Made by a program: the position numbers and the translations under genes. The notes under the pieces were generated by a model. That model was not told where the DNA came from and ran no database searches. It saw nothing but the letters and a program-made list of their open reading frames with translations. From positions 62,001-126,000 of the forward strand of contig NZ_PPDB01000001.1 of the NCBI RefSeq assembly GCF_002959855.1: 64,000 nt of DNA, read 5' to 3'. Shown in pieces: positions 25,904 through 32,821 of this stretch (its first letter is position 1; every line of letters begins with the position of its first letter). This DNA is from Veillonella denticariosi JCM 15641. Lineage in GTDB: Bacteria > Bacillota > Negativicutes > Veillonellales > Veillonellaceae.

Positions 25904-26974
25904 ATGAAATCGATATGCTTATTTAATCACAAAGGTGGGGTAAGTAAAACCACTACCACATTTAATTTAGGTTGGATGTTAGCTAATAAAGGCTATAAGG
26001 TTGTGATGGTTGATTTAGATTCACAATGTAATTTGACTGGGCAGGTATTTGGTTATAAATTGTTAGAAGAAGATTATTTTGAAACATTTTACAATGAACG
26101 AACATATATCAGTATGAGTCCGATAGTAAAAGGTTTAGTAGATGGTGAATCAGTAGAATCTATTATTAAGTTGGCTGGTGAGCGTTTATATGAGACGCAG
26201 AACCCGAACTTAATGTTGCTAGCAGGACATTTAAATGTATCTGATTTAGATTCACAAATTACTGTATCATTAAAAATTGCATCGGGTATTCCTGCAACTA
26301 AGAATATAGTTGGAAATTTGCCTGCAGTGCTTAAGAGAATAGCAGAAAATTTTGATGCTGATTATTTATTATTTGATTTAAGTCCAAATGTAGGTGGTTT
26401 AAATGAAATTATATTAATGTCTAGTGACTATTTTATTGTGCCTACATCTCCAGATTATTTTTGTGTACAAGCAATAGATTCATTAACTAAAAATATAAAA
26501 AAGTGGAAACGTGAAATAAATCGTTTTAAAGAAGATAATGAAATAGTACAAAAGAACTATGCTGTTCATAATGAACCAAAATTTATAGGAATTATTCAAC
26601 AGCGATATAGACCTCGTAGTGAGCGGCCTGCAAGTTCATTTCAAAATTGGATAGATAAAATAAATATTGCAGTTAATAATAAGTTAGTTCCCACACTAGA
26701 AGATTTGAATTGTATATTGCCTCATGATCATATAAAGACTGTATTAGAAAAATCAGATTTAAAGCCATATACACTAGCATATATTCCTGACTTTAATTCA
26801 TTAATAGCAATTAGTCATCTAGAGAAACGTCCAATATTTGAGTTAACGTCTGAAGATATAAGAAAACATTCTAATGTATTTGGTCGAGCTTTAGATACTA
26901 TGGCTGAAAGTGCAGAGAAGTTTCATAATGTATTTGATGGGTTAACGGATAGAATTATTGAAATAACAAGATAA
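25904..26974 (+). CDS. Orphan ParA-family ATPase
   Basis: 356-residue cytoplasmic ATPase with the deviant Walker A KGGVSKTTTTFN at residue 9 and VMVDLDSQCNLTG near residue 36. LLFDLSPNVGGLNEI is Walker B, and SDYFIVPTSPDYFCVQAID follows. ParA proteins position plasmids, chromosomes or protein clusters. No ParB or recognisable partner is adjacent. The C-terminal 100 residues (SEDIRKHSNVFGRALDTM onward) are not typical of chromosomal Soj/ParA. The gene is far more AT-rich than its neighbours, has its own terminator and looks acquired. ATG 25904 follows AAAGGAG. Confidence 0.75.
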   Translation: MKSICLFNHKGGVSKTTTTFNLGWMLANKGYKVVMVDLDSQCNLTGQVFGYKLLEEDYFETFYNERTYISMSPIVKGLVDGESVESIIKLAGERLYETQNPNLMLLAGHLNVSDLDSQITVSLKIASGIPATKNIVGNLPAVLKRIAENFDADYLLFDLSPNVGGLNEIILMSSDYFIVPTSPDYFCVQAIDSLTKNIKKWKREINRFKEDNEIVQKNYAVHNEPKFIGIIQQRYRPRSERPASSFQNWIDKINIAVNNKLVPTLEDLNCILPHDHIKTVLEKSDLKPYTLAYIPDFNSLIAISHLEKRPIFELTSEDIRKHSNVFGRALDTMAESAEKFHNVFDGLTDRIIEITR

Positions 26975-27048
26975 TACAATAGAATTATGATTAACTTTTT
27001 TATAAGCACGTATATTGATTGCCATAAGTTATAAAAGAGAGTTATAAG

Positions 27049-27093
27049 AAAAAGCGATTTTAATGAAAAAATATTATCATGAAATCGCTTTTT
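27049..27093 (+). terminator. Terminator of the parA-like gene
   Basis: aaaaagcgattt (27049-27060) and aaatcgcttttt (27082-27093) form a 12-bp perfect stem with a 21-nt AT-rich loop, with T-run in the 3' arm. Confidence 0.8.
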
Positions 27094-27343
27094 ATTCTAT
27101 TTTCAGTTACTTCCCATGATTTTGTAATTGTGTATTTATAGAAAATATAGTTGTTAGATATATTTTTTTTAACTGTAATGCATGTGTTAGATATGTAAAC
27201 CATGGTAAAATAATTAATAGCAAATTATAAGCTTTTATTGAGCACCTTATTATAACCGCTATTATTAATGATTGTTGTTTTATTGAGACTGAATTTAGAA
27301 ATGTTTTTCAATTTAATAATTGAGAGTAATAATAGAAAATAAA

Positions 27344-27384
27344 AAAAGATGGCGGTTCATCGATGTGATGAGTCGCCATCTTTT
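27344..27384 (-). terminator. Terminator of the stalk-domain protein gene
   Basis: aaaagatggcg (27344-27354) and cgccatctttt (27374-27384) pair perfectly. On the minus strand the stem is followed by TTTTATTTTC. It lies 42 bp past the stop. Confidence 0.8.
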
Positions 27385-27425
27385 GTTGATAGGGGCGATT
27401 TAATTAGCTTACGGCAGAGATTTAT

Positions 27426-28532
27426 TTATCTGCTTAAGCCGTTGGATCGTTGGTCCCCGGAAGTCTTTGTGTTTGTTGTATTTTTCGTGTTTACTGTATT
27501 TTTCGTATCGTCCGTGTCTGATTTAGCTGTATCTGTTTTAGAGGTATCCGTTTTCGTATCAGTCCGTTTTACCGTTACAAGAGGTTTCTTTTCTTTAGTA
27601 GCGGATGTATCTTCTTCGTACGGTATCACCTTGTCCTCTTCAGGCGGCAAGAACGTATCTACACCGTTCTGTTGGCCGTTTTGCGCCGGATTATCGATGG
27701 ATTGAGAGCGTTGAGGTGCGATATAGATTTCGTCTTTTGTTATATTCACATCATTCAGCAATAATTTGAACGCTTGCGGGCTCACGTAAAGTGTTCCGTC
27801 TACTATACGCGCAGCAGGCAGCAAGGATTCAGATGTGTCGAGGTTGATGTTTTGTAATTTACCTTTTCGTAGTATTTGCTTAGAATCCGGCTGTACCGCC
27901 AAGGTTGCGACGGTCGTATCGATTAATGCCGTTTTAGTAGGCGCGTCCCAGGATACTTTGTATCCTAAAGCTTCAGACACTTGACGCAACGCCACGAGAG
28001 GTTGACCCTCAACATAAATGACATTTGGCTTATTAGCTGTCGGTTCCAATACCTTGTCATCCACATTGATACGATGTTGTGTCGTCACCGCCGCGGATTT
28101 TTCTGTATTCTGCATCGATGTCGGTGTTGATGCCGGCGTAGCTGCAGGCATTCCCGTATTTTGTCTTGTTGCAGGCGCAGGTGTTTGTGTAGCTGCAGGT
28201 GTTCCTACATTTTGCCTTGTTGTAGGTGCAGGTGTTTGTGCAGCTGCAGATGTTCCTACATTTTGTTTCGTTGCAAGTGCAGGTGTTTGCGTAGCTGCAG
28301 GTGTTCTTACATTTTGCCTTGTTACAGGCGCAGGTGTTTGTGCAGCTGCAGATGTTCTTACATTTTGTTTCGTTGCAGGTGTCGGTGTTTGCGCAGTTGC
28401 AGATGATTCAATATTTTGCGTTGTAGCAGATTTTTCCGCACCGACCGCCGCTTGTGCAGGCTGTATGATACCGCTCGTGAAAGCAAGAGTCCCTAAGGCT
28501 ATACTTGATAAAATAAGTTGTTTTAATTTCAT
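27426..28532 (-). CDS. Secreted copper-amine-oxidase-N stalk domain protein with tandem repeats
   Basis: 368-residue exported protein. It has a signal peptide (MKLKQLILSSIALGTLAF, with AQAA cleavage region near residue 28). A block of six or seven 17-residue Gln/Thr/Pro/Ala repeats follows (QNVRTSAAAQTPAPVTR type). From about residue 175 there is a copper-amine-oxidase N-terminal (stalk) domain: VIYVEGQPLVALRQVSEALG, KVSWDAPTKTALI, VSPQAFKLLL. The tail is a Thr/Lys/Asp-rich low-complexity region. It is probably attached to or lies near the cell wall. ATG 28532 is chosen because GGAGG lies 5 bp upstream. Confidence 0.75.
   Translation of the reverse strand: MKLKQLILSSIALGTLAFTSGIIQPAQAAVGAEKSATTQNIESSATAQTPTPATKQNVRTSAAAQTPAPVTRQNVRTPAATQTPALATKQNVGTSAAAQTPAPTTRQNVGTPAATQTPAPATRQNTGMPAATPASTPTSMQNTEKSAAVTTQHRINVDDKVLEPTANKPNVIYVEGQPLVALRQVSEALGYKVSWDAPTKTALIDTTVATLAVQPDSKQILRKGKLQNINLDTSESLLPAARIVDGTLYVSPQAFKLLLNDVNITKDEIYIAPQRSQSIDNPAQNGQQNGVDTFLPPEEDKVIPYEEDTSATKEKKPLVTVKRTDTKTDTSKTDTAKSDTDDTKNTVNTKNTTNTKTSGDQRSNGLSR
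28113..28418 (-). repeat. 51-bp in-frame tandem repeats in the stalk protein
   Basis: Six tandem units of 51 bp encode 17-residue repeats beginning QN(V/I/T) and containing (S/P)AA(A/T)QTPA. A partial seventh follows. Units alternate between two subtypes (RTSAAAQ/RTPAATQ, GTSAAAQ/GTPAATQ), which implies duplication of a two-unit, 102-bp block. Copy number should vary between strains. Confidence 0.85.
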
Positions 28533-28907
28533 GAGATCCTCCATTATGTATAAAAATATTACGATAAATTATACATTTGTACTGTACTATAAAGAGATGA
28601 ATATTTAATTATAAACTTAAATTTTATACAATTTATGTGGGAGACACTTATGATTAGTTGATGATGTTGAATGTGTTTATGCCTAGTGGATGATATTGAG
28701 AGAGTTTACGACTGGTTAATAATGTTGAAAGCGTTTATGGTTGGTGAATATGAATTTGATGAAAAAGGGGAAAAAGATGAAAGGACTAAATGTGAATAAA
28801 CGTAGTACGAGGCTATGAACATTTTTATAGTTTTCCATGTGATATAATTTAAGTATTAAGTGAATTGTTTCCTGGTTTTTATTGTGTTATATAGAAAGAG
28901 GTTCCTT
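28533..28907. repeat. Intergenic region with 29-bp tandem repeats upstream of queF
   Basis: 375-bp gap between divergently transcribed genes. At 28647-28760 there are three full 29-bp units and a partial fourth (28647-28675, 28676-28704, 28705-28733, from 28734), with consensus (t)ttatg-nntrgtkgatgatrttga. Promoters for both flanking genes must lie here. No preQ1 riboswitch was found before queF. Confidence 0.55.
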
Positions 28908-29405
28908 ATGGCATCCGGCAGATCTGAACAAGAGTTACAAGGCGTAACGATGCTAGGTCATCAAACCGATTATCCTACTGATTATGCACCGCAGGTGTTA
29001 GAGGCATTTGAAAATAAACATCCTGATAATGATTACTTCGTTAAGTTTAATTGTCCGGAGTTCACCAGTTTGTGTCCTATGACGGGACAGCCTGACTTTG
29101 CGACCATATATATATCCTACGTACCCGACAAGCGCATGGTCGAGTCCAAGTCTCTCAAGTTATACCTGTTCAGCTTTCGTAATCATGGGGACTTTCACGA
29201 GGATTGTATCAATATTATCATGAAAGATCTCGTGAAGTTGATGGATCCGAAGTATATCGAGGTCTGGGGTAAGTTTACGCCACGCGGCGGTTTATCCATC
29301 GATCCGTATGCGAATTATGGAAAGTCCGGGACGGAGTGGGAAAAGACGGCAAAGGAGCGCCTCCATTTTCACGATATGCAGCCTGAGCGCGTAGCGTACC
29401 GATAA
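28908..29405 (+). CDS. queF: NADPH-dependent 7-cyano-7-deazaguanine reductase QueF
   Basis: Reduces preQ0 to preQ1 in queuosine synthesis. The 165-residue unimodular (YkvM-type) enzyme has [24 protein letters not shown] with the catalytic Cys in [10 protein letters not shown], the substrate-binding [20 protein letters not shown] with the QueF motif, and [16 protein letters not shown] near the end. ATG 28908 follows AGAGG; upstream codons in frame are not convincing. Other queuosine genes are not in the window. Confidence 0.93.
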   Translation: MASGRSEQELQGVTMLGHQTDYPTDYAPQVLEAFENKHPDNDYFVKFNCPEFTSLCPMTGQPDFATIYISYVPDKRMVESKSLKLYLFSFRNHGDFHEDCINIIMKDLVKLMDPKYIEVWGKFTPRGGLSIDPYANYGKSGTEWEKTAKERLHFHDMQPERVAYR

Positions 29406-29426
29406 AGCGCGTAACGTACAGATACT

Positions 29427-30152
29427 ATGTTAGAACATTATATAACCGCAATCATATCATTTATGCTCTTTTTTTTGATAGGACTGGGGTTATCATTAAA
29501 GCCCGCAGTGGTGATGGCCGGTATTCGTAGTAATCAATATATGAAAGACAATGGGAAACCATGGATTTCTTATGGCCTATTTATTGCCATACTATTTGTT
29601 ATTAATATGCTGGGGGCCTGTCTGATACATTTTTACTCTACGTATATGCCCTTAGCAATTGATATTTCATGGGTTTTCGGTAAGTGGTGGCAAGTCATCA
29701 GTATTATTTTATTTGTCATTCTGATTCTACAGGAGTTGAGGATTATCGACTTTAGCCATGGTGAGCGCAATCTGGCATTTCGTTATGAACAGCTTGATAA
29801 GGGCGTGCAAGGCTCTTCGTGGGAAGAGAAGTACATGTTGAACGGGCGCTGTAATCTTGCAAAAGGTTTAGCGGACTGTATTTATTTGTTGCGTATGCCT
29901 ATTCGTAGCACCTGGCCGTATCTTGTGTGGATATTATTCGGTGCTCCTCAGTTTGTATCGTATCTCCTCATGGGTTATGTATGGGGACACATTATGTTTC
30001 ACGACCGGCAGACCCTTGAGAGACTGTCTGATTCCGGTCTTTACAGATGGCTTGCGGGGATTCCCGTTTTTTGTATGGTCATGACATCTATACTATTGAT
30101 AGGTATGGCATTGTGGTTGCTGATAGTCCCGGTGTCATGGCCTACGATGTAA
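29427..30152 (+). CDS. Unknown integral membrane protein
   Basis: 241 residues with about six membrane segments: residues 5-27, a pair around 50-75 and 88-105, then two or three after 165. Between them is a soluble loop with SHGERNLAFRYEQLDKGVQG and the basic, Cys-containing NGRCNLAKGLADCIYLLRM. The family is not recognised. It starts 22 bp after queF and probably shares its transcript, but there is no evident link to queuosine. Confidence 0.6.
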   Translation: MLEHYITAIISFMLFFLIGLGLSLKPAVVMAGIRSNQYMKDNGKPWISYGLFIAILFVINMLGACLIHFYSTYMPLAIDISWVFGKWWQVISIILFVILILQELRIIDFSHGERNLAFRYEQLDKGVQGSSWEEKYMLNGRCNLAKGLADCIYLLRMPIRSTWPYLVWILFGAPQFVSYLLMGYVWGHIMFHDRQTLERLSDSGLYRWLAGIPVFCMVMTSILLIGMALWLLIVPVSWPTM

Positions 30153-30226
30153 CGACAATTACAAGTTAATCGATGAACCTAGTTATTTCCTGCTTTTTTA
30201 GGGTTTTAAAAGTACTTCTCATTCTC

Positions 30227-30256
30227 TTGACAATGGCTGCTTTCAGGTGTTAGAGT
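30227..30256 (+). promoter_or_regulatory. Promoter of the cysE leader
   Basis: TTGACA at 30227-30232 and TAGAGT at 30251-30256 with an 18-bp spacer. The predicted start near 30263 gives a leader of about 140 nt that includes the T-box-like segment and terminator. Confidence 0.45.
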
Positions 30257-30299
30257 ATGGGTAATCAGAGTGCACAAAGGCATATGCACTGTGCATAGT

Positions 30300-30355
30300 G
30301 GATAACAAGGTGGAACCACAATATCGTCCTTGGGATTTTCCTGAGGACGTTTTTT
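30300..30355 (+). promoter_or_regulatory. Degenerate/minimal T-box-like element before cysE
   Basis: AACAAGGTGGAACCACA at about 30303-30319 closely matches the T-box sequence AAGGTGGnACCGCG. It is followed by a terminator with an 11-bp stem (cgtccttggga with tcctgaggacg) and a T-run at 30350-30355. A short hairpin (atgca/tgcat) precedes it. From the predicted start there are only about 40 nt before the T-box sequence, too short for Stem I and a specifier codon. It may be a relic, or an element with an unusual Stem I. A Cys or Ser tRNA would be expected for cysE. Confidence 0.5.
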
Positions 30356-30402
30356 ATCATCTATCCATAAAGTAAAAATTTGTAGGAAGAAACGGAGTAC
30401 CT

Positions 30403-31017
30403 GTGATGCAAGGTCTACGCGAGTTATGGGGAAAAATCAAATATAATATTCAGCGTGTTATGGACTCGGACCCTGCGGCAACCAGTGTGTGGATGGTTAT
30501 CTGGACATATCCTCACATAACGGCGCTGTTCTGGCATTTCTTTGCACATCGCCTCTATAAGGCGGGATGGCCTATTTTAGCGCGTCGTATAGCTTTGCAT
30601 TCACGTCATGTGACGGGCATAGAAATCCATCCGGGCGCTACCATCGGACGCGGCTTATTTATCGATCACGGTATGGGTGTTGTTATCGGTGAAACCGCTA
30701 TTGTCGGGGATAATGTGACATTATTTCACCAGGTCACACTCGGTGGTATGTCATCTAAAAAAGTGAAACGACATCCGACGGTTGAGGATGATGTTCTCAT
30801 CGGTACGGGGACGAAAATTTTGGGCGACATCACCATCGGTGCCCGCACTAAAATCGGCTGTAACCTCGTCATTAAGCACGATATACCTCAGGATATGGTC
30901 ATCTTCGAAACAGATCCTGAAAATATGTATGTTCGAAAGTCCAGACTTAATACAAATAATAAAGCGACCTCGGAGGAAAAGAAGGTGCCGGATGATTATA
31001 TAGAATATTATATTTAA
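30403..31017 (+). CDS. cysE: Serine O-acetyltransferase CysE
   Basis: Acetylates serine for cysteine synthesis. It is a 204-residue left-handed beta-helix acyltransferase with HSRHVTGIEIHPGATIGRGLFIDHG near residue 67, VIGETAIVGDNVTLFHQVTLGG near 92 with the catalytic His, and hexapeptide repeats to about 160. The short N-terminal helical region is usual for Gram-positive-type CysE. GTG 30403 or ATG 30406 are both well placed after CGGAG. A terminator hairpin follows. Confidence 0.92.
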   Translation: MMQGLRELWGKIKYNIQRVMDSDPAATSVWMVIWTYPHITALFWHFFAHRLYKAGWPILARRIALHSRHVTGIEIHPGATIGRGLFIDHGMGVVIGETAIVGDNVTLFHQVTLGGMSSKKVKRHPTVEDDVLIGTGTKILGDITIGARTKIGCNLVIKHDIPQDMVIFETDPENMYVRKSRLNTNNKATSEEKKVPDDYIEYYI

Positions 31018-31040
31018 ATTGCGCAGATGGTTATATACTG

Positions 31041-31090
31041 ACCTATTGCTATAGGATTAAATGGTCTTATAGTAATAGGTTATTTTTTTT
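31041..31090 (+). terminator. Terminator of cysE
   Basis: A 13-bp stem, acctattgctata and tatagtaataggt, with one G-U pair and a 14-nt loop. It is followed by TATTTTTTTT. Confidence 0.85.
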
Positions 31091-31111
31091 GATGATAAAG
31101 ATTTTTATATA

Positions 31112-31165
31112 TTGACACGGATAATTATTATTGTTATACTTACAATGTAATCAATATTGATTACA
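31112..31165 (+). promoter_or_regulatory. dps promoter with a 20-bp perfect palindromic operator
   Basis: TTGACA (31112-31117), 17-bp spacer and TATACT (31135-31140) form a near-consensus promoter. Directly behind it, covering the predicted start site, is TGTAATCAATATTGATTACA (31146-31165), an exact palindrome. A dimeric repressor bound there would block initiation. PerR, Fur or an FNR/CRP-like factor are candidates, since Dps genes are usually stress- or iron-controlled. The 20-bp even symmetry does not match the classical 7-1-7 Fur box. Confidence 0.7.
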
Positions 31166-31265
31166 AATTAAATAAAAAGAGTTAATGGCATAGACGTCAA
31201 CTGAATGTATAAGTCTTTTATTATACATGGTAATTGAGAATTGATTAAGAATGGAGGAATTTATT

Positions 31266-31700
31266 ATGAAAAACGTAGCACAAGTAAATCAATATTTAGC
31301 AGATCTTTCCGTATGGAACGTAAAATTGCATAATTTACATTTCAATGTAACAGGTCCACAGTTTAAATCTATACATGAATATTTGGAATCCATTTATGAT
31401 GAAGCGTTTGACTATTTTGATGCGGTAGCTGAGCATGTGAAAATGCAGGGTGAATTCCCGTTGGTTAACTCCGTTGAATATGCGAAATTGGCAAAAATCG
31501 GCGAATTGGGTCAGGAAGATGTTCCTCAACATAAGGTAATCGAGATTCTGTTGAAGGATTTCAAATATATGAAAGATCAGGCTGCAGCTATTCGTGAAGC
31601 GGCAGGTGAAGAAGATAACTTCTTGCTTTCCAACATGATGGAAGACCATATTGAGTACTATGTAAAACAAATCTGGTTCATCGAATCCATGTTGAAATAA
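31266..31700 (+). CDS. dps: Dps/ferritin-like DNA-protection protein
   Basis: Stores iron as ferric oxide and protects against peroxide as a dodecamer. The 144-residue four-helix protein has LSVWNVKLHNLHFNVTGPQF with the ferroxidase His, ESIYDEAFDYFDAVAEHVKMQG with the partner Asp/Glu, and a C-terminal MEDHIEYYVKQIWFIESML. It lacks a long basic N-terminal tail, so DNA binding is uncertain. ATG 31266 follows GGAGG by 7 bp. It is transcribed alone from the operator-bearing promoter upstream. Confidence 0.9.
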   Translation: MKNVAQVNQYLADLSVWNVKLHNLHFNVTGPQFKSIHEYLESIYDEAFDYFDAVAEHVKMQGEFPLVNSVEYAKLAKIGELGQEDVPQHKVIEILLKDFKYMKDQAAAIREAAGEEDNFLLSNMMEDHIEYYVKQIWFIESMLK

Positions 31701-31747
31701 TCTTGACGATGTTTTGCTGAGTATGATATGATTACTCAGTAAAGCAT

Positions 31748-31838
31748 GGAGGATTACTCAAGAGGCTGAAGAGGACGGTTTGCTAAATCGTTAGGGCGGG
31801 TTACCGTCGCTAGGGTTCGAATCCCTAATCCTCCGCCA
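31748..31838 (+). tRNA. tRNA-Ser (anticodon GCU)
   Basis: 91-nt class II tRNA with encoded CCA. The acceptor pairs GGAGGAT with ATCCTCC, with G73 and CCA. The anticodon stem ACGGT/ATCGT encloses loop TTGCTAA with anticodon GCT at 31782-31784. A long variable arm (gggcgggttaccgtc) and the T-arm with GGTTCGAATCC are present. It reads AGC and AGU serine codons. Confidence 0.97.
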
Positions 31839-31843
31839 TGCTG

Positions 31844-31876
31844 AGACCTCACATCGCTTGATGTGGGGTCTTTTTG
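31844..31876 (+). terminator. Terminator of the tRNA-Ser gene
   Basis: agacctcacatc pairs with gatgtggggtct around GCTT, with one G-T pair, followed by TTTTTG. It starts 5 nt after the tRNA CCA end. Confidence 0.88.
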
Positions 31877-31991
31877 TATATTTGTGTAGTAATGGGGTAA
31901 TCGGTTGTGGTGTCGCTTTAATTTATCTTAGGATTTTACGGCGATAGCAAGGCTTGTTACCTCATGACAGAAGTGTATAAGGGTTATAGAG

Positions 31992-32021
31992 TTGACGTAT
32001 ACATAAGGGAGTTATTATAAT
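31992..32021 (+). promoter_or_regulatory. Promoter of the SLH-protein/mntH operon
   Basis: TTGACG (31992-31997), 18-bp spacer and TATAAT (32016-32021), 34 bp before the start of the SLH-type protein. An AAGGAGG ribosome site lies at 32042-32048. No manganese riboswitch was seen. Confidence 0.6.
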
Positions 32022-32054
32022 AGATTGTATCAAATTTAATTTAAGGAGGCTCTT

Positions 32055-32801
32055 ATGAATACAACATATACACGTCGATTGAAAATGATTTGCCGCACAT
32101 TAGGTGTCGGGGCTTTTTGTGTAACCGCTTCTCTGGGGGCCGTTCATGCTGAAAGTATCGCCATTCCTAGTGCTCGCCCTATGGTGGACGGTGTCAGCGC
32201 TGACACGGAGGTGGTACGCGCTTCCGACTCCAGACATAGTGTAAGCTCCGATGTGGTAACTCCGAACGATTGGACGTATACGGCATTGAAAACGTTGATT
32301 AAACATGGTTCTATCACGGATACTCATGGGTTGGCCTTTGATGGCACGAGCTATACAAAGGATGAATTGATGCCGCTTATCGATGAGGTCGTGGAAAAAC
32401 GGGAACAGATGAATGACAATGATCGCCAGTTTGCATTGCGCCTTTATCAAGAAAACATGCGTGATGTAATGGATTATCGTATCGCACGGGATAAGAAAGT
32501 TACGGACGAACGTCGGCAAAAAGCGGACCAGAAACGCGCCGCTAAGGCTAAAGCGTCGGGCAAGGAGTATCGCGTAAGCGAATCGCAACAGGAGGCTCTC
32601 GATAAGGCTAATGATGAAATGGCAAAGCCTGAAGAGCGCGCGTTGACGGATGAACAGATCAAGGAAAAAATGAAACATTTTAAAATTGATGATTCCCGCG
32701 TTAAAGTAGGCGGCGATGTTCGCATCCGTTACAGCGATTCCAAAAACGGTAAGGCTAAAACCGATGCGCGTGCAAGAACGGAGATGAAGTTCACTCTATA
32801 A
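32055..32801 (+). CDS. Short SLH/OmpM-like envelope protein without a barrel
   Basis: 248 residues: a signal peptide (about 1-32, ending AVHAES), then a single SLH-like domain (DVVTPNDWTYTALKTLIKHG to about residue 115), which in Negativicutes outer-membrane OmpM proteins binds peptidoglycan. A charged helical, probably coiled-coil, linker follows to about residue 205. The end, SRVKVGGDVRIRYSDSK and ARTEMKFTL, looks like the first beta-hairpin of an OmpM porin. It then stops, about 200 or more residues short of a barrel. Either it is a natural short tether or a truncated porin. It is co-transcribed with the metal transporter 20 bp downstream. Confidence 0.7.
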   Translation: MNTTYTRRLKMICRTLGVGAFCVTASLGAVHAESIAIPSARPMVDGVSADTEVVRASDSRHSVSSDVVTPNDWTYTALKTLIKHGSITDTHGLAFDGTSYTKDELMPLIDEVVEKREQMNDNDRQFALRLYQENMRDVMDYRIARDKKVTDERRQKADQKRAAKAKASGKEYRVSESQQEALDKANDEMAKPEERALTDEQIKEKMKHFKIDDSRVKVGGDVRIRYSDSKNGKAKTDARARTEMKFTL

Positions 32802-32821
32802 TCCTTACTTAGGGAGTTAGG

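Larger units (their letters stand above)
26975..27425. other. AT-rich gap with two terminators
   Basis: The 450-bp gap lies between the parA-like gene and the convergent stalk-protein gene. It holds a plus-strand terminator (27049-27093) and a minus-strand terminator (27344-27384). Between them are about 250 bp of very AT-rich DNA in which no gene, RNA or clear repeat was seen. Confidence 0.6.

Noticed and set aside
28018-28608. Long plus-strand frame, rich in Cys and Val, opposite the stalk-protein repeats
   Set aside because: It is the antisense shadow of the 51-bp repeats; the minus-strand frame has a signal peptide, ribosome site and stalk domain.
28860-28907. preQ1 riboswitch before queF
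   Set aside because: The short pseudoknot pattern of preQ1 aptamers was not found; the region is AT-rich and repeat-like.
31877-32054. Manganese (yybP-ykoY) riboswitch before the SLH/mntH operon
   Set aside because: The characteristic loops were not found between the promoter and the first gene, and the leader is only about 30 nt.
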